Source: a bacterium
GTDB taxonomy: Bacteria; Patescibacteriota; Minisyncoccia; Minisyncoccales; RBG-13-42-11
Length of the DNA stretch: 5,565 nucleotides
Direction: 5' to 3'
Assembly: GCA_030646565.1 (NCBI GenBank)
Contig: JAUSLA010000004.1
Coordinates: 1-5,565 of the forward strand
Of the stretch, positions 4,701-5,565 are shown piece by piece. The notes under the pieces are model-generated. The model saw only the letters and a program-made list of their open reading frames with translations. It was not told the origin of the DNA and ran no database searches. Positions within the stretch are counted from its first letter, which is position 1; each line of letters opens with the position of its first letter. The position numbers and the translations under genes were made by a program.

Positions 4701-5565
4701 GAGCAGTACGCCAAATTATATCTCAATGGAGAGGATTAATTCAAACGCCACAGGAACTGACAGCGCAAACTGGGCGAATAATAATTTAATCACCAGAAAT
4801 GGGATAGGGGCTGGAGGCGACAAAATCAACGGAACGCCAAAAGCGGAAAACAGCGTTTCAAAAACCGAAACCCAAATAACAAACGTCCTTCCTTTTGACG
4901 AATTTTCTGAAATCACCTTAACTTACCTTGGTAATCCATATATTATTAATAATTTAGAGATTCCTGAAAATAGTACCTTAAAAATTGAACCGGGTGTAAC
5001 ATTAAAATTTAGAGAACTTCAATATTTTGGCGGAGGAGATAGTTTAATTGTTAAGGGGACCCTTATTGCTGAAGGCACGATAGAAAAGGAAATTATTTTT
5101 ACTTCTTTTTTAACTCCCGAAGGTAGCGCTAATTGGTGGAGTAGAGTATATTTTGCTCCCTCCAGTCAAAATTCTAGATTGAATTACTCTCAAATAAGAT
5201 ATGGCGGGAAAAAACAGACAGATGCCTACGCAATAATCATTGATTCAACTTCAGTTGACATAAAAAATTCTGTTTTGGAAAATTTTAACGAATCCGGAAT
5301 AAAAATGATTAATTCTTCCAGCGCAATAGAAAATCTGACGATTCAGAATACTAATTCAGGCGAAGCGGCTTTAATTATCGGCGGCAGTCCGACAATTAAA
5401 AATTCAAATTTTAAGAACACTTACAGCGGGGTATTTATAAAAGAGGGAAGCGCCGCTTTGTTTGATACTAATAATTTTGAAGGGATAGATTATCTTTTGG
5501 GTCCTATTTTAGTTGAGAGCAGCTATCCAACTTTTAAGAATAATACTGCGTCAAATAATGTTTTG
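1789..5565 (+). CDS. Large secreted LTD-PKD-beta-helix protein, 3' end outside window
   Basis: The frame stays open for 1259 codons to the window edge, so the C-terminus is missing. Residues 1-26 form a signal peptide (MIKR, a hydrophobic core, VLA before DD). Residues 27-340 are unrecognised, with a strand-rich part near 222-300. A charged coiled coil lies at 350-401. Three lamin-tail-like domains follow: LTD1 at 426-570 (NEIAWMG, DEWIELKN, DLTGW), LTD2 at 601-753 (ERFIELYNP, LSGWYV) and LTD3 at 862-1022 (NEIAWMG again). A PKD domain between LTD2 and LTD3 (763-850) has the hallmark WDFGD after DSDGSIAYF. From about 1045 the sequence is a right-handed beta-helix of PbH1 type (TLKIEPGVTLKF, LIVKGTLIAEGT, then repeated IKNS/FKNT turns). 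LTD and PKD domains in secreted bacterial proteins generally mediate binding or adhesion; the specific ligand is unknown. No catalytic motif was seen. Pairing with the upstream membrane protein suggests an envelope-associated system. Alternatives are an extracellular polysaccharide-acting enzyme or a passive surface-layer component. Confidence 0.88.
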   Translation, partial: MIKRYLFIFLLISLAGFLVLPKIVLADDFENITLTEIDKYLGLPENRVEELLRSLVNLFNSEWMNLISSGYSTEEETAVPNIMRAVTRVQAMNHLLKDVPIEITWGIIKGAIDITRIYFDPSVGLEKLEKLSVEKAVEEGKRQLFQNEIRVTPGAIKFKYISQKEEKKVAFFQYIIIYQPSDYKKGEILIRFYSPNPIEPPENRGSIGGSIGNYTELTHDLPPFIVDIRGTVENYQWVGNPTMKIDFPPTVPDLGIKPLSLWEKYLLKPIETTIKEVEIIITKITGKTLGLSEIWNEIKSFISKLNPFSPAGMVYTSPSATEQGVAEDAAGNETIQKEADDIESQMVRPEEKMTLEEIQEMIDDIAERIDAANQEIAKLMENENKLNNEKIDEPEENIEEQDKPATTTQKAISLCVRTGLETRNKVIFNEIAWMGSERSASDEWIELKNVSGAPIDLTGWQVLDKDNQIKIIFSDRGPSSVNANGVYLLERTSDDSVPGVAADLIYTGALNNTNEALYLFNENCALMDEVIASPDWPAGDNAAKRTMERRADFSWQTSANVGGTPGAGNSIGYFSTAVSNSGGSSGGSVSSPAVSQSYPKILIAEIQIAPTEERFIELYNPNNSEIGLSGWYVQRKTETGASWNSLVSSTQFEGKSISPNSHFLISRSATASQDILAGDLTLTESNAIALKNPNRETVDKVGWGNAQDFETVAVASPETGKSIGRKWSGQSYIDTDNNQNDFELQSPTPKTQNQSPNQSENQLPVAQFVFASSTFFIGQEITFDASSSTDSDGSIAYFIWDFGDNNTSTTTTSATSHSYSVADNFLINLQVIDDKGTSSLPATSTITVVVKEEEEEVPTLSVVINEIAWMGTSAANSSDEWIELLNNTASLIDLTGWKILKNGQDFIELTTSTISGSGFYLLERTASDTTDVVEDQIYTGSLSNGGEKLELRNASNTLIDLVDFSAGWPAGSSTPNYISMERINSNATGTDSANWANNNLITRNGIGAGGDKINGTPKAENSVSKTETQITNVLPFDEFSEITLTYLGNPYIINNLEIPENSTLKIEPGVTLKFRELQYFGGGDSLIVKGTLIAEGTIEKEIIFTSFLTPEGSANWWSRVYFAPSSQNSRLNYSQIRYGGKKQTDAYAIIIDSTSVDIKNSVLENFNESGIKMINSSSAIENLTIQNTNSGEAALIIGGSPTIKNSNFKNTYSGVFIKEGSAALFDTNNFEGIDYLLGPILVESSYPTFKNNTASNNVL
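3064..3498 (+). repeat. LTD domain 1, paralogous to LTD domain 3
   Basis: This encodes residues 426-570 of the large secreted protein. It shares the protein pattern NEIAWMG, SDEWIEL, IDLTGW, YLLERT, IYTG and GTP..(E/G)NS with the third domain (4372-4854). Even the DNA is conserved in blocks: 17 identical bases at 3076-3092 and 4384-4400, 17 at 3109-3125 and 4420-4436, and 15 at 3154-3168 and 4465-4479. This domain contains one of the protein's two visible cysteines (C524). Confidence 0.82.
3589..4047 (+). repeat. LTD domain 2, divergent
   Basis: This encodes residues 601-753. The LTD pattern is present but diverged: ILIAEIQI in place of VIFNEIAW, ERFIELYNPNN, then LSGWYVQ, SHFLISR, LKNPNRETVDKVGWG and a terminal SPTPKTQN. 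It is preceded by a Gly/Ser linker (about 578-590). It lacks the DNA-level identity that links domains 1 and 3, so it probably split off earlier or came from a different source. Confidence 0.7.
4372..4854 (+). repeat. LTD domain 3, paralogous to LTD domain 1
   Basis: This encodes residues 862-1022. Marks include VVINEIAWMG, SSDEWIELLNN, IDLTGWKIL, FYLLERT, IYTGSL, GWPAG and NGTPKAENS. It follows the PKD domain through an acidic linker encoded by five GAA codons (4342-4356) and leads into the beta-helix region. The pattern matches domain 1 closely, supporting an internal duplication. Confidence 0.82.

Noticed and set aside
2702..4916. Several short open frames on both strands
   Set aside because: All lie inside the continuous large secreted-protein frame, which has recognisable domains throughout. 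They are antisense or out-of-frame reflections of it.

Overview
The window looks like AT-rich genomic DNA from a small-genome bacterium. The best guess is a Parcubacteria-type member of the Candidate Phyla Radiation (Patescibacteria). This is inferred from the low GC content, from secreted proteins combining lamin-tail (LTD), PKD and beta-helix domains, and from the IS200-like/REP-associated transposase. No rRNA or other marker gene is present to confirm it. Stops used are TAA and TAG, and no in-frame TGA occurs inside the genes, so there is no sign of the TGA-recoding found in some related lineages.

Region 1 (1-194) is non-coding. It opens with a strong rho-independent terminator for a gene lying upstream of the window, followed by two small hairpins. 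Next comes a pair of perfect 23-bp repeats in opposite orientation, with a consensus TATAAT box between them. Region 2 (195-948) is a complete Y1 HUH transposase of the RAYT/TnpA-REP type, bracketed by inverted copies of the same 23-bp repeat. Region 3 (924-1163) holds a third and a fourth repeat copy in direct orientation, separated by a hairpin-rich stretch with a consensus DnaA-box sequence. All four copies are identical. Each can fold into a bulged hairpin, as expected for REP elements mobilised by this transposase family.

Region 4 (1164-5565) is a two-gene, same-strand unit with a 19-nt gap. The first gene encodes a 201-residue membrane-anchored protein with an extracytoplasmic domain of unknown function. 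The second encodes a very large secreted protein, open for 1259 codons from its start and running off the right edge. Its order is signal peptide, unrecognised N-terminal region, charged coiled coil, LTD, LTD, PKD, LTD, then a right-handed beta-helix-like region. It is probably displayed on the cell surface or exported.

The two halves are functionally unrelated as far as can be seen. The left is a REP/RAYT locus sitting between an upstream gene's terminator and a secreted-protein operon. The operon's 5' region may have been altered by the repeats. The most notable points are the self-contained arrangement of four identical repeats around the transposase, and the mosaic, internally duplicated structure of the giant secreted protein.
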